From positions 3,636,001 through 3,700,000 of the forward strand of contig NZ_CP023449.1 of the NCBI RefSeq assembly GCF_002355275.1: 64,000 nucleotides of DNA. The letters run 5' to 3'. A program made the position numbers and the translations under genes. The stretch is from Rhizorhabdus dicambivorans. GTDB lineage: Bacteria > Pseudomonadota > Alphaproteobacteria > Sphingomonadales > Sphingomonadaceae. How positions within the stretch are numbered: the first letter of the stretch is position 1; the number at the start of each line of letters is the position of its first letter. Under the pieces are notes generated by a model. That model was not told where the DNA came from. It made no database searches and saw nothing but the letters and a program-made list of their open reading frames with translations. Of this stretch, positions 1 through 9,514 are shown in pieces.

Positions 1-2085
1 CTGGGCCGCGAGCCGCTCGATCGCGGTGGTCGCCTGATCCTCGTCGCGGATCGCGTTGCGCTGCGCCGCCTCGGCACGGCTCAATTCGGCGCGGGCGGCA
101 TCGATCGCCGCCTTGGCCGACGCGGTCGCGCCATTGGCTTCGGCCAGCGCCGACTGCGCCGCCTCCAGCTCGGCGCGCGCGGCCGGAAGCTGGGCTTCCA
201 GTTCGGAGAGCCGGTTGGCGCGTACCAGCCGCTCGGCCGCCGCCGCGCCGACATTGGCGGCGATGAAGCCATCCCAGCGACGCATCCGGCCATCGCGCGT
301 CACCAGCCGCTGCCCGACCGCAAGCTGCACGCTGCCGTCATCGGCATCGACCACCGCGACCTGCGCCAGCCGCCGCGCCAGCTCGGCCGGACCCTGGACA
401 TGATCGGCGAGCCGCTCGGTCCCCGCCGGCAGCGCCGGATCGTCGCCCGCCACCGCTCCCGACCAGCGCAGCGGCCCCTCGCCGCCCACCGCCGCATCGA
501 GATCGTCGCCCAGCGCCGCCGCCAGCGCGCGCTCATAGCCGCGCCCCGCCTTGATCCGGTCGATCGCACGGTCGCCCTTGCCGGCGCCGCTCGCCGCCTT
601 CTCCAGCGAGCGTGCCTCGGATTCGAGCGCGGCAAGCGCGGCCCGCGCCGCGCTGCTCGCCGCTTCGGCCTCGTCGCGGCGCTGGGCGGCGGCGGCGCGC
701 GCCTCCTCGCCCCCGCCGATCGCAGCCATCGCCTCGGCGATCGCCCGCTCGGCCGCCTCGCGCGCGGCGATGGCGGCGGCGCGACGTGCCACCAGCGGTG
801 CCTCGTCACCCAGATTCCCGAGTTCACGAGCAATGCGCTGCGCCTCGGCCTGGGCCCGGTCGAGCCGTTGGCGTGCCGCCGCGACATTGGCCTGGGCGAC
901 GCGCATGTCGGCCTGCTCAGCGGCAAAGGCGGCCTGCGCCTTGGCGACCAGCAGTTCGGCCTCGCGCGCCTCGGCCTCCGCATCGCGGACCTGGCCGTCG
1001 ATCGCGGCCTGGCGGAGCTTGGCCTCCTCGATCCGGCGGCCGAGTTCCTTTTCCTCCTCGGCCAGCGCCGACAGCGCCGCCGCCGCATCGATCGCGAGCC
1101 GGTCCTCTCGCGCCCGATCCCGGCTCAATGTGTCGCGGGACTGGGCGATGTCGGCGATCCGGCGCCGCACGCTCTCCAGTTCGCCGGTCAGGGTGGCGAG
1201 GCGATGGGCGAGCCCGGTCGCGCGCTCGCGTGCAGTCTGCGCCGCCGCGCGCGCATCGGCGACCTTGCGGGTCGCGTCGGCCTGGCGCGCGGTGATGCCG
1301 CGCTGCGCCTCGGCGGCCTGGTTGACCAGCGCCTCGGCGGTGGTCGCCTCCTTCTTCGCGGCTTCGGCGGCAGCAGCAGCATCGCGCCAGCGCGAGAAGA
1401 TCAGCCGCGCCTCCGCCAGCCTGATCTGATCGCTCAGCGACTTATAGCGCTCCGCGGCCCGGGCCTGGCGGCGCAGGCTGGCGGTGCGCGCCTCCATGTC
1501 GGCGATCAGATCGTCGAGCCGGGTGAGGTTGGTCTCGGTCGCGCGCAGCTTGGATTCGGCATCCTTGCGGCGGACATGGAGGCCGGCGATCCCGGCCGCC
1601 TCCTCCAGCATCTGGCGCCGCTCGGCGGGCTTGGCGGCGATCACCGCAGCGATGCGGCCCTGGCTGACCAGCGCCGGGGAATGGGCGCCGGTCGCGGCAT
1701 CGGCGAACAGCAGGCCGACATCCTTCTGGCGCACGTCGCGCCCGTTCATGCGGTAGGCGGAACCGGCGCCGCGCTCGATCCGGCGGGTGACCTCGACCTC
1801 GCGATCCTCGTCGGCCTCGGCTTCGGGGCGCTCGGTGAACAGCGTGACCTCGGCGAAGTCTCGCGCCGGCCGGCTGGTCGTGCCGGCGAAGATCACATCC
1901 TCCATGCCGCCGCCGCGCATCGACTTGGCGCTGGATTCGCCCATTACCCAGCGGATCGCTTCGAGCAGGTTGGATTTGCCGCACCCATTCGGCCCGACAA
2001 TCCCCGTCAGGCCGCGTTCGATGATCAGCTCGGCCGGCTCGACGAAGCTCTTGAAACCTGAAAGGCGGAGCTTGCGGATGCGCAT
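1..2085 (-). CDS. smc: Chromosome partition protein SMC (C-terminal part beyond the window)
   Basis: SMC proteins are coiled-coil ATPases that compact and help segregate the chromosome with ScpA and ScpB. The reading frame is open for 695 codons from an ATG at 2085 to the window edge, so the second coiled-coil arm, the signature motif and Walker B are missing. Visible parts are the N-terminal ATPase half with Walker A (GPNGCGKS, about residues 31-38), a long Ala/Arg/Glu-rich coiled coil (about 160-500) and the globular hinge (about 510-600, with GYERALAAALG and RDGRMRRWDG). The N-terminus MRIRKLRLSGFKSF is typical of the family. The gene lies 47 bp downstream of a DsbA-like lipoprotein gene and may be co-transcribed with it. 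Confidence 0.95.
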   Translation of the reverse strand, partial: MRIRKLRLSGFKSFVEPAELIIERGLTGIVGPNGCGKSNLLEAIRWVMGESSAKSMRGGGMEDVIFAGTTSRPARDFAEVTLFTERPEAEADEDREVEVTRRIERGAGSAYRMNGRDVRQKDVGLLFADAATGAHSPALVSQGRIAAVIAAKPAERRQMLEEAAGIAGLHVRRKDAESKLRATETNLTRLDDLIADMEARTASLRRQARAAERYKSLSDQIRLAEARLIFSRWRDAAAAAEAAKKEATTAEALVNQAAEAQRGITARQADATRKVADARAAAQTARERATGLAHRLATLTGELESVRRRIADIAQSRDTLSRDRAREDRLAIDAAAALSALAEEEKELGRRIEEAKLRQAAIDGQVRDAEAEAREAELLVAKAQAAFAAEQADMRVAQANVAAARQRLDRAQAEAQRIARELGNLGDEAPLVARRAAAIAAREAAERAIAEAMAAIGGGEEARAAAAQRRDEAEAASSAARAALAALESEARSLEKAASGAGKGDRAIDRIKAGRGYERALAAALGDDLDAAVGGEGPLRWSGAVAGDDPALPAGTERLADHVQGPAELARRLAQVAVVDADDGSVQLAVGQRLVTRDGRMRRWDGFIAANVGAAAAERLVRANRLSELEAQLPAARAELEAAQSALAEANGATASAKAAIDAARAELSRAEAAQRNAIRDEDQATTAIERLAAQ

Positions 2086-2132
2086 CGGCGGCTCAGCAGG
2101 CCTCCGTCACAGCGGTGACCGAGGCGCGCATC

Positions 2133-2876
2133 TCAGCGAACCTGCTCGCGCAGCTTGGTTTCCAGGCCGGGCCAGTCATAGACGCCTTCCTGCCGCACGC
2201 CATTGATGAAGAAGTTCGGCGTGCCGTCGACCTTCTCCTCATTGGCGGCGCGGTCGCGGATCTTGATCAACTCGTCGAGCGCGCCCTTGTCCGCAAGGCA
2301 GGCCTTGATCCGGCTGTCCGGCACGCCATGCGCCTTGAAGAAATCCTGGAGACCGGAAAGCTCGACCAGCTTGCTGAACTGTTCCTGCTGCGGCAGCGCG
2401 CCGATCGACTGGAGCGTCTTCTCGTCAACCGAGTTGAACTTGCCCACCCAATCGGCCTGGGTGGCATAGAGCTGCTCGATGAAGGGGAAGAAGGTGTCGG
2501 CGCCCTGGCAGCGCGCGACCAGCGTCGCCGCGACATCGAGCGGATTGAGCACGAAATTGCGATATTCCCAGCTCAGCTTGCCGGTGCGGACATAGTTGGT
2601 CTTGAGCGGATCGGCCCCGGCCTTGGTGAAGTCGCGACAATGCGGGCAGGTCATCGACGCATATTCGACCAGCTTCACCGGCGCGTCCGGATTGCCCATG
2701 CGGAAACCGCCTTCCGGCGTCTTGACGATGGTCTCGCTCCAGTCCTTCCCCGTGTAGGGAGCGGCCGGCGCCGCGGGAGCGGCCATGTTGGCGGTATTGG
2801 ACTCGCCTTCCTTCTTGCCGCAGCCGGTGACGGCCAGGGCAAGGCCAAGGGTCATGAGAGCGAGCGTCTTCTTCAT
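2133..2876 (-). CDS. DsbA-family thiol oxidoreductase, predicted lipoprotein
   Basis: Thioredoxin-fold protein of the DsbA/DsbG-like group, predicted to act on protein thiols in the periplasm. The start is set at MKKTLALMTLG because it gives a lipoprotein signal with the lipobox LAVTGC; an upstream in-frame start would add 24 unlikely residues. The mature protein has an Ala/Pro-rich linker, then MTCPHC (redox motif C-P-H-C), an alpha-helical insertion and the cis-proline region DGTPNFFING. It lies in tandem with a second DsbA-like gene, and the two share the C-terminal pattern NG-RQEGV-DW, so they look like an old duplication. A lipidated, membrane-tethered copy next to a soluble one suggests divided roles. 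The exact role (oxidase or isomerase) cannot be read from sequence. Confidence 0.88.
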   Translation of the reverse strand: MKKTLALMTLGLALAVTGCGKKEGESNTANMAAPAAPAAPYTGKDWSETIVKTPEGGFRMGNPDAPVKLVEYASMTCPHCRDFTKAGADPLKTNYVRTGKLSWEYRNFVLNPLDVAATLVARCQGADTFFPFIEQLYATQADWVGKFNSVDEKTLQSIGALPQQEQFSKLVELSGLQDFFKAHGVPDSRIKACLADKGALDELIKIRDRAANEEKVDGTPNFFINGVRQEGVYDWPGLETKLREQVR

Positions 2877-2971
2877 CTGCCTATTATCTCCACGCAGCGC
2901 GCACGGGGGGTATCGGAACAGTGATAGCGGGGGTCGCGACGGGCGCAAGGGTGCCAGGGCCTATCCGTGCG

Positions 2972-3679
2972 CTATTTCAGCGCCGCCCTGATCAGCGGTT
3001 CGAGATCGGCCCAGTCATGGACTCCCTCCTGCCGCTTGCCGTTGATCAGGATCAGAGGCGTGCCGGGAATCGCGTCGCGCTCCCAGCTGTTGCCGGCCAT
3101 CTGCGCAAGCTGCTGCTGCGCCTTTTCGTCGGCCATGCAGGCGGCGAAGGCCTGCGGGCTCATGCCGCGCCTGGCGAAAAAGCTGTCGAAGCCCGAGGCG
3201 CGCGCCACGGCGAGCATCTTCTCATCGGACGACTTGCTGTCAAAGCCGGGCACGGCAGCCGCTCCCGCTCCCTTCTGCATCCATTGCGGCTGGGTCGCGA
3301 ACAGCGCCTCGATCGATTCGAGATAACGGGCCGGCGGCTCGCAGCGGAGCAGCAGCGAGGCCGCGAAATCATAGCCGTCGCGCACGGCGTGGCGCACCTC
3401 CAGGCTGACCAGCCCCCTGGCGATGTAATCGCGCTGGAGCGGCGGCAACGCCTCCGCCGAAAGCTGCGCGCAATGCGAACAGGTCATCGACAGATATTCG
3501 ACGAGTTTCACCTTCGCCGCCGGATTACCGATCACGATGGCGCCTTCGGCGGTGCGGCCTGCGGTCGTCAGCCAGTTGCGGGCGGCAGTCGCCTTGGCTT
3601 TCGGCTTGGCCGCCGGCGCCGCGAGCGCGGGTACGCAAAGCGCGGCCAGCAGCGCGGCCAGCAACAGACGGGATTTCAC
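2972..3679 (-). CDS. DsbA-family thiol oxidoreductase, predicted soluble periplasmic
   Basis: Second DsbA-like thioredoxin-fold protein, with the redox motif CSHC (in MTCSHC) and the cis-Pro segment PGTPLILING. The start chosen is a GTG at 3679 (VKSRLLLAALL): it begins a clean cleavable signal peptide ending near ALA, follows a GGAGAG ribosome site, and overlaps the DUF721 stop as GTGA, the usual mark of translational coupling. A longer start upstream would place an Arg-rich tail before the signal. It is paralogous to the lipoprotein downstream but has a different active-site dipeptide (SH instead of PH), which would alter redox potential. No DsbB-like partner is in the window. Confidence 0.87.
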   Translation of the reverse strand: MKSRLLLAALLAALCVPALAAPAAKPKAKATAARNWLTTAGRTAEGAIVIGNPAAKVKLVEYLSMTCSHCAQLSAEALPPLQRDYIARGLVSLEVRHAVRDGYDFAASLLLRCEPPARYLESIEALFATQPQWMQKGAGAAAVPGFDSKSSDEKMLAVARASGFDSFFARRGMSPQAFAACMADEKAQQQLAQMAGNSWERDAIPGTPLILINGKRQEGVHDWADLEPLIRAALK

Positions 3680-4254
3680 TTCTTGCTCTCTCCGGATGCG
3701 ACGACGGGCGGGCCGCTGGTCGCGGCGAGCGCCCCGGCCAGCGATTCGAGGCAAGCGCGCAGCTCCGGGTCGCCGATCTCGCGCAGGCTTTCGCCCAGAT
3801 CGAGCGGGACCGGCTGGAGCGAAGGCGGCGCCTTGCGCGCCTCGCGCGGGGGTTCGGCGCAGGCGCCCTGGCGGATGGCGAGCCGCGCGACCGCCGGATA
3901 GCCGAAGAAGCGGTTGACCCGCTCGACGATCGTCGGCGCGACATGCTGGAGCATCGGGCCATGCGCGCCCTCAACGATCAGGGTCAGCACCCCTTCGGAC
4001 CGGCGCCCCTGCGGGAAGCGGATCGATTCGGGCACCGAGACGCGGGCATAGCGCTCCCCCACGATCTCGGCCCAGCGGCTGACCACCGAGCTCTGCACGA
4101 AACCGAACTTGCGGAAGGCCGCGCGACCGACATCGGGCAGCATGTCGGCCAGCTTGCGCGCCGCGCCGCCGCGCGGGCGAGGCTCGGCCGCCGGCTGCTT
4201 CGGCTTGCTCGCCACCTTGCGGGTCTTGATGGTTTCGCTCATCGCGCGCTTCAT
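3676..4254 (-). CDS. DUF721 / DciA-like protein
   Basis: DUF721 proteins include DciA, the ancestral loader of the replicative helicase DnaB. Residues about 35-125 carry the conserved domain, including the RKFGFVQSSVVSRWAEIVGERYA segment in part, followed by a beta-rich stretch (LTLIVEGAHGPML) and VNRFFGY. The N-terminus is basic and disordered (Lys/Arg/Pro rich) and the C-terminal 70 residues are Ala/Pro rich, as expected for a protein that contacts nucleic acid or helicase. A second possible start lies four codons downstream (MSETIK). The start codon is only 14 bp from that of divergent mutY. Function as a helicase loader is inferred from family membership. Confidence 0.82.
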   Translation of the reverse strand: MKRAMSETIKTRKVASKPKQPAAEPRPRGGAARKLADMLPDVGRAAFRKFGFVQSSVVSRWAEIVGERYARVSVPESIRFPQGRRSEGVLTLIVEGAHGPMLQHVAPTIVERVNRFFGYPAVARLAIRQGACAEPPREARKAPPSLQPVPLDLGESLREIGDPELRACLESLAGALAATSGPPVVASGESKK

Positions 4255-4268
4255 GCCATAGGCGCCCC

Positions 4269-5306
4269 ATGCCCGTCGATGCCGTCCCCGAAAAATTGCT
4301 GAACTGGTACGACGCGCACCACCGCCGCCTGCCCTGGCGTGCGGGGCCGGGCGAGCCCCGCGCCGCGCCCTATCGGGTGTGGCTGTCGGAAGTCATGCTG
4401 CAGCAGACCACGGTCGCCGCGGTGAAATCCTATTACGCCCATTTCACCACGCGCTGGCCCACCGTCGCCGATCTGGCGGCCGCCGACGAGGCGGAGGTGA
4501 TGGCCGCCTGGGCGGGGCTCGGCTATTATGCCCGCGCCCGCAACCTGATCGCCTGTGCCCGTGCCGTCGTGAACGACCATGGCGGCGCCTTTCCCGACAG
4601 CGAAGCCGGCCTGCGCACCCTGCCCGGCATCGGCGACTATAGCGCCGCCGCCATCGCCGCCATCGCCTTCGGCCGCCGCGCGGTGGTGGTCGATGCCAAT
4701 GTCGAACGGGTGACGAGCCGCCTGTTCGCCTTCGATGGCCCCCTGCCCGTCGGCCGGCCCGCGATCCGCGAACTGGCGGACCGGATCACGCCGGACGAAC
4801 GCGCCGGCGATTTCGCCCAGGCGATGATGGACCTCGGCTCCTCGATCTGCACGGTGCGCAACCCGCAATGCCTGATCTGCCCCCTCCACGGCGATTGCGC
4901 CGCGCGGGCCGCCGGCAATCCCGAAGCCTATCCGGTGAAGGCGCCCAAGAAGGCCAAGCCGCAGCGCCGGGGAACGGCCTTCTGGATCGAGCGCGACGGC
5001 CATGTCTGGCTGGTGCGCCGCCCCGCCAAGGGCATGCTGGGCGGCATGCGCGCGCTGCCAACCGGCCCCTGGACCGATGCCGATCCCGGGCTGGCCGAAG
5101 CCCCCGCCAAGGCCGATTGGGTGGAGGCGGGATCGGTCGACCATGTCTTCACCCATTTCGCGCTCAGGCTGCGGGTCGTCACCACCCGGAAACCTGCACC
5201 GCTCAATGAAGGCGAATGGTGGCCGATCGCGCGGATCGAGGAGGCCGGGCTACCCACCCTCTTCGCACGCGCCGCCGCCCGCGCTATCGCCGCCGCGCAA
5301 GACTAG
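4269..5306 (+). CDS. mutY: A/G-specific adenine DNA glycosylase MutY
   Basis: MutY removes adenine mispaired with 8-oxoguanine, starting base excision repair. The 345-residue protein shows the whole family set: catalytic Glu in SEVMLQQT, the helix-hairpin-helix LPGIGDYSAAAI, the catalytic Asp in VDANVERV, and the iron-sulfur ligands C-X6-C-X2-C-X5-C (CTVRNPQCLICPLHGDC). The C-terminal third is the Nudix-like lesion-recognition domain, here degenerate with no Nudix box, as usual. The gene is divergent from dciA-like DUF721 and followed six bases later by nudC, so two nucleotide-hygiene genes form one operon. All catalytic residues are intact. Confidence 0.97.
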   Translation: MPVDAVPEKLLNWYDAHHRRLPWRAGPGEPRAAPYRVWLSEVMLQQTTVAAVKSYYAHFTTRWPTVADLAAADEAEVMAAWAGLGYYARARNLIACARAVVNDHGGAFPDSEAGLRTLPGIGDYSAAAIAAIAFGRRAVVVDANVERVTSRLFAFDGPLPVGRPAIRELADRITPDERAGDFAQAMMDLGSSICTVRNPQCLICPLHGDCAARAAGNPEAYPVKAPKKAKPQRRGTAFWIERDGHVWLVRRPAKGMLGGMRALPTGPWTDADPGLAEAPAKADWVEAGSVDHVFTHFALRLRVVTTRKPAPLNEGEWWPIARIEEAGLPTLFARAAARAIAAAQD

Positions 5307-5312
5307 GAAGAG

Positions 5313-6212
5313 ATGATGTCCCTGATCCCCACCCCCGGCTTCACCGGATCGCCGCTGGTCCGCATCGATATCGAACGCGACAACCAGGATTATTTCGACC
5401 AGGCGGTCTCCAGCCTGTCGGCGCGGCTGCTCCGCCTCGACGGGCTCAAGCCGGTGCTGGAACCGGATGGGAGCCTCAGCTGGGGTTCGCTGGCCGAGGC
5501 CGATCCGGACGTTGACTTGGCCCTGCTGGGCCTGATCGACGGTAAGCCGCGCTTTGTCGCGCTGGCGCCAGTCGACATGCGGCAGGACCAGCGCATGGGC
5601 ACGATCAACGGCGCGATGGCGATGACCGAGCCGGGGGCGCCCGCCACCTATGCCGCCGCCCGCTCGCTGGTCGACTGGCACAACCGCCACCGCTTCTGTG
5701 CCAATTGCGGGCAGCGGACGACGGTGCGCCGGTCGGGCTGGGCGCGCTTCTGCCTGAAGGATGCCGGGGGCTGCGGCGCCGAACATTTCCCGCGCACCGA
5801 TCCGGTTGTGATCATGCTCGCCGAATATGGCGACAAGGTGCTGGTCGGGCGCAACAAGAACACGATGCAGGGCAAATTCTACTCGGCGCTCGCCGGCTTC
5901 CTGGAGGTCGGCGAATCGATCGAGGATGCGGTCGCGCGCGAGCTGTTCGAGGAAGCCGGGGTGATCGTCACCGAGGTGCGCTACCTCACCAGCCAGCCCT
6001 GGCCGATTCCGTCGCAGCTGATGATCGGCTGTGTCGCGAAGGTCGAGAGCAACGTGGTGACGCTGGACACCAACGAGCTAAACGATGCGATATGGGTCGA
6101 TCGCGATCAGGTGCGGGCGGCGCTGGCCGGGGAACCCGACGCCCTGTTCACCATGCGCTATCCGCTGGCGATCGCGCATACCCTGCTGCAAGCCTGGGCC
6201 AACGGCGCCTGA
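5313..6212 (+). CDS. nudC: NAD+ diphosphatase / NAD-capped RNA decapping hydrolase NudC
   Basis: NudC splits NADH or the NAD cap of RNA into nicotinamide mononucleotide and AMP. The protein has an N-terminal NUDIX-like domain, a zinc ribbon (CANCG, then two Cys in FCLKDAGGCG), and the Nudix box G-X5-E-X7-REL-FEEAG (from GFLEVGESIEDAVAREL). After it comes the SQPWPIPSQLM motif, which marks the NADH pyrophosphatase subgroup. A GGAAGAG ribosome site precedes an ATGATG start. It follows mutY by six bases and converges on pheA, with an inverted-repeat element in the 99-bp gap that could also end transcription from both sides. Confidence 0.96.
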   Translation: MMSLIPTPGFTGSPLVRIDIERDNQDYFDQAVSSLSARLLRLDGLKPVLEPDGSLSWGSLAEADPDVDLALLGLIDGKPRFVALAPVDMRQDQRMGTINGAMAMTEPGAPATYAAARSLVDWHNRHRFCANCGQRTTVRRSGWARFCLKDAGGCGAEHFPRTDPVVIMLAEYGDKVLVGRNKNTMQGKFYSALAGFLEVGESIEDAVARELFEEAGVIVTEVRYLTSQPWPIPSQLMIGCVAKVESNVVTLDTNELNDAIWVDRDQVRAALAGEPDALFTMRYPLAIAHTLLQAWANGA

Positions 6213-6220
6213 ACCATATC

Positions 6221-6300
6221 GTCGCCCCGGCGAAGGCCGGGGCCGCAAGAGTTGAAGCGCGCACCCAGCCGCTGGCGGCCCCGGCCTCCGCCGGGGCGAC
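6221..6300. repeat. Paired inverted intergenic repeat (REPIN-like), GC subfamily
   Basis: An 80-bp element between the convergent genes nudC and pheA. The left arm starts GTCGCCCCGGCGAAGGCC and the right arm is its near-exact reverse complement, ending CTCCGCCGGGGCGAC. Each arm is itself a short palindrome (CCCCGGC..GCCGGGG). Similar elements lie at 47690-47780 and 59891-59980. Confidence 0.75.
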
Positions 6301-6311
6301 GCCCGGGAAGA

Positions 6312-7208
6312 TCACATCCCCCGGTCGCGGGCCTGGGGGTAGGTGCCGAGCAGGCGCACCCATTTGGTGTGGAACGCCAGCTCCTCGAGCGCGCGGCGGA
6401 CGTGCGGCTGTTCGGGGTGGCCCTCGATATCCGCGTAGAATTCGGTCGCCGCGAAGCGCGCGCCGCGCTGGTAGCTTTCCAGCTTGGTCATGTTGACGCC
6501 GTTGGTCGCGAAGCCGCCCAGCGCCTTGTAGAGCGCGGCGGGGATGTTCTTCACCTCGAAGATGAAGGTAGTCATCACCGGGCCGTTGTCCGGCGAGATG
6601 TCCAGCCCGGCACGGGCGAGCACGACGAAGCGGGTGGTGTTGTCGTCGGAATCGGCGACATTCTCCTCGATCACCTTGAGGCCATAGACCGCCGCCGCGA
6701 TCGAGGGAGCCAGCGCCGCGACATGGGTGTCGCCTGCCTCGGCCACCGCCGCGGCCGCGCCCGCCGTGTCGGGATAGCTGATCGGCGTCATGCCCTGCGC
6801 GCGCGTCCAGTGCCGGCACTGGCCGAGCGCCTGGGGATGGCTCATCACCTCGGTAATCTTGCCGTGGTTCGGCAGCGCCATCAGCGTGTGGCGGATGTGC
6901 AGGAAATGCTCGCCGGTTATCACCAGCCCCGATTCGGGCAGGAGGAAGTGCATGTCGGCGACGCGACCGTGCAGCGAATTCTCGATCGGAATCACCGCGC
7001 AATCGGCGCGAAAGTCGCGCACCGCATCCAGCGCATCCTCGAAACTGAAGCAGGGCAGCGGCAGGCCGTTGGGAAAGGCCTCCAGCGCGGCGATGTGCGA
7101 ATTGGCCCCCGGCGCGCCCTGAAACGCCACGGCGCGGCCCGGATCGGCGGCACAGGCGGCGGTCATCTCGGCGACGAGCGCCTGCGCGGGGGCGGGATAA
7201 TTCTGCAT
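6312..7208 (-). CDS. pheA: Prephenate dehydratase (monofunctional)
   Basis: Converts prephenate to phenylpyruvate, the committed step to phenylalanine. The 298-residue length and the lack of an N-terminal chorismate mutase domain show the monofunctional form. The catalytic domain (about 20-200) has GAPGANSHIA, CAVIPIENS and the substrate motif TTRFVVL. The C-terminal ACT domain (about 210-290) has TTFIFEVKNIPAALYKAL, GVNMTKLESY and YADIEGH; the LES triplet matches the phenylalanine-sensing ESRP region, so feedback inhibition by phenylalanine is expected. It stands alone, facing away from the cytochrome c gene. Confidence 0.96.
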   Translation of the reverse strand: MQNYPAPAQALVAEMTAACAADPGRAVAFQGAPGANSHIAALEAFPNGLPLPCFSFEDALDAVRDFRADCAVIPIENSLHGRVADMHFLLPESGLVITGEHFLHIRHTLMALPNHGKITEVMSHPQALGQCRHWTRAQGMTPISYPDTAGAAAAVAEAGDTHVAALAPSIAAAVYGLKVIEENVADSDDNTTRFVVLARAGLDISPDNGPVMTTFIFEVKNIPAALYKALGGFATNGVNMTKLESYQRGARFAATEFYADIEGHPEQPHVRRALEELAFHTKWVRLLGTYPQARDRGM

Positions 7209-7365
7209 ATGGCGCGCGGATTAGGCGGGCCTCCGTTCCCGCGCAAGTCGCAGCGCAGCATATTAGCTTGTTCGAACGCTTGCGGAGGCCCACAAGCGAT
7301 TCTAAAGGGGCTGCGAATTCGGCGTGGGTCCTCCCCCACGTGATCAACGGGAGCTCAAGGGGCAC

Positions 7366-7995
7366 ATGGACGATCGCGCAAACACGATTGCGGGCTGGGC
7401 GCTGGCTGGCGGCATTGCCGCGCTGGGCCTTTCGATCCTCAGCGGCGAATATTTCAAGGCCGAGCGCCCCGAGAAGATGGGCTATGTGGTCGAAGGCGTC
7501 GAGGAAGAGGGCGAGGCTGGTGCCGCCGAGGCCGAGAAGCCGATCGCCTTCTATCTGGCGAGCGCCGATCCGGCCAAGGGCGCCGACGTCTTCAAGAAGT
7601 GCGCGGCATGCCACAATGCGGAGAAGGGCGGCGCCAACGCGCTGGGCCCGAATCTGTGGGGCGTGCTGGGCGAGGGTGTCGGCCAGGGCGCGCATGGTTT
7701 CGCCTTCTCCGACGCGCTCAAGTCGAAGGGCGGCACCTGGGACTGGCAGAATCTCAGCGACTGGCTGAAGAATCCGAAGGCCTTCGCACCGGGCACCAAG
7801 ATGACCTTCGCGGGTCTCTCCAAGCCTGAGGACCGCGCCAACATCATCGCCTATCTCAACCAGCAGAGCGACGCGCCCCGCCCGATGCCGGCGGTCCCCG
7901 CCGAAGCCGCGGCCCCGGCCGCCGAGGGCGCCGCCGCCGACAATGGCGCGGCCCCGGCCGAAGGCGGCAACGAAGCGGCGCCGGCCGCCAAATAA
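7366..7995 (+). CDS. Membrane-anchored c-type cytochrome (CycM-like)
   Basis: A mono-haem class I cytochrome c that probably carries electrons from the bc1 complex to a terminal oxidase. The start at MDDRANTIAG is supported by an AAGGGG ribosome site. One hydrophobic helix near residues 8-27 is an uncleaved anchor, followed by an acidic linker (EGVEEEGEAG). The haem site is CAACH and the axial methionine lies in TKMTFAGL. The last 45 residues are a low-complexity Ala/Pro/Glu tail, beyond the family core. Length and layout resemble cytochrome c552/CycM of alphaproteobacteria; the redox partner is inferred. Confidence 0.9.
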   Translation: MDDRANTIAGWALAGGIAALGLSILSGEYFKAERPEKMGYVVEGVEEEGEAGAAEAEKPIAFYLASADPAKGADVFKKCAACHNAEKGGANALGPNLWGVLGEGVGQGAHGFAFSDALKSKGGTWDWQNLSDWLKNPKAFAPGTKMTFAGLSKPEDRANIIAYLNQQSDAPRPMPAVPAEAAAPAAEGAAADNGAAPAEGGNEAAPAAK

Positions 7996-8020
7996 GCTTC
8001 AGCCTGGCGCCGACCAGATC

Positions 8021-8053
8021 AAGCCCCGGGGCGTTGCTCCGGGGCTTTTTCTT
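8021..8053 (+). terminator. Rho-independent terminator after the cytochrome c gene
   Basis: A perfect 9-bp stem, AAGCCCCGG with CCGGGGCTT, encloses a nine-base loop and runs directly into a T-rich tract (TTTTTCTTT). It begins 26 bp after the cytochrome stop codon. Confidence 0.85.
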
Positions 8054-8077
8054 TGCCTTCCTACCGGCGCCGTTTTT

Positions 8078-8168
8078 GTCGTTCCCGCGAAAGCGGGAAT
8101 CCACGGTTACGTCCGCTCCACCTTCCTGCCAGTCGCCGTCCATGGGTTCCCGCTTTCGCGGGAATGAC
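8078..8168. repeat. Paired inverted intergenic repeat (REPIN-like), TTCCCGC subfamily
   Basis: A 91-bp element. The left arm GTCGTTCCCGCGAAAGCGGGAA is mirrored by a right arm TTCCCGCTTTCGCGGGAATGAC. This is the sequence type whose translation often appears in alphaproteobacterial databases as spurious PAKAG/SRFRGND peptides. Another member is at 32878-32941. Confidence 0.78.
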
Positions 8169-8264
8169 GCCGGGAGGAACGCTAACTACCTGATATTCCT
8201 CCATTCGCCGCCGTAACGATTTTTGTGCGCCGCACCCATTCGGTCATTGACTTGCCGCAATCCA

Positions 8265-8331
8265 TCTCTAGAGACGGCGGCGGGCCACGCTGTCCCAACG
8301 CAGCGCGTGCTCTCTGTGAGGAGAGTCTTAA
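8265..8331 (+). promoter_or_regulatory. Probable serC leader RNA (alphaproteobacterial serC motif)
   Basis: The bases just before serC can form two hairpins. One has CACGC pairing with GCGTG (8286-8290 with 8305-8309, or the CGCTG/CAGCG alternative inside it). The other has CTCTC pairing with GAGAG (8310-8314 with 8321-8325) and buries the GAGGAG ribosome site. A conserved candidate RNA called the serC motif is known upstream of serC-serA in alphaproteobacteria; position and layout fit, but no covariance search was possible. The gap between 7996 and 8331 otherwise holds only the terminator and the repeat. Confidence 0.5.
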
Positions 8332-9492
<1,161 letters not shown>

Positions 9493-9514
9493 ACGCAGCC
9501 TCTCCATTATTCAC

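Noticed and set aside
400-2061. 553-codon open frame on the plus strand
   Set aside because: It is the mirror of smc. The minus frame gives a full SMC N-terminal ATPase with Walker A and hinge, while the plus frame is Gly/Arg/Ala repeats with no domain. High GC content makes such open shadow frames common here.
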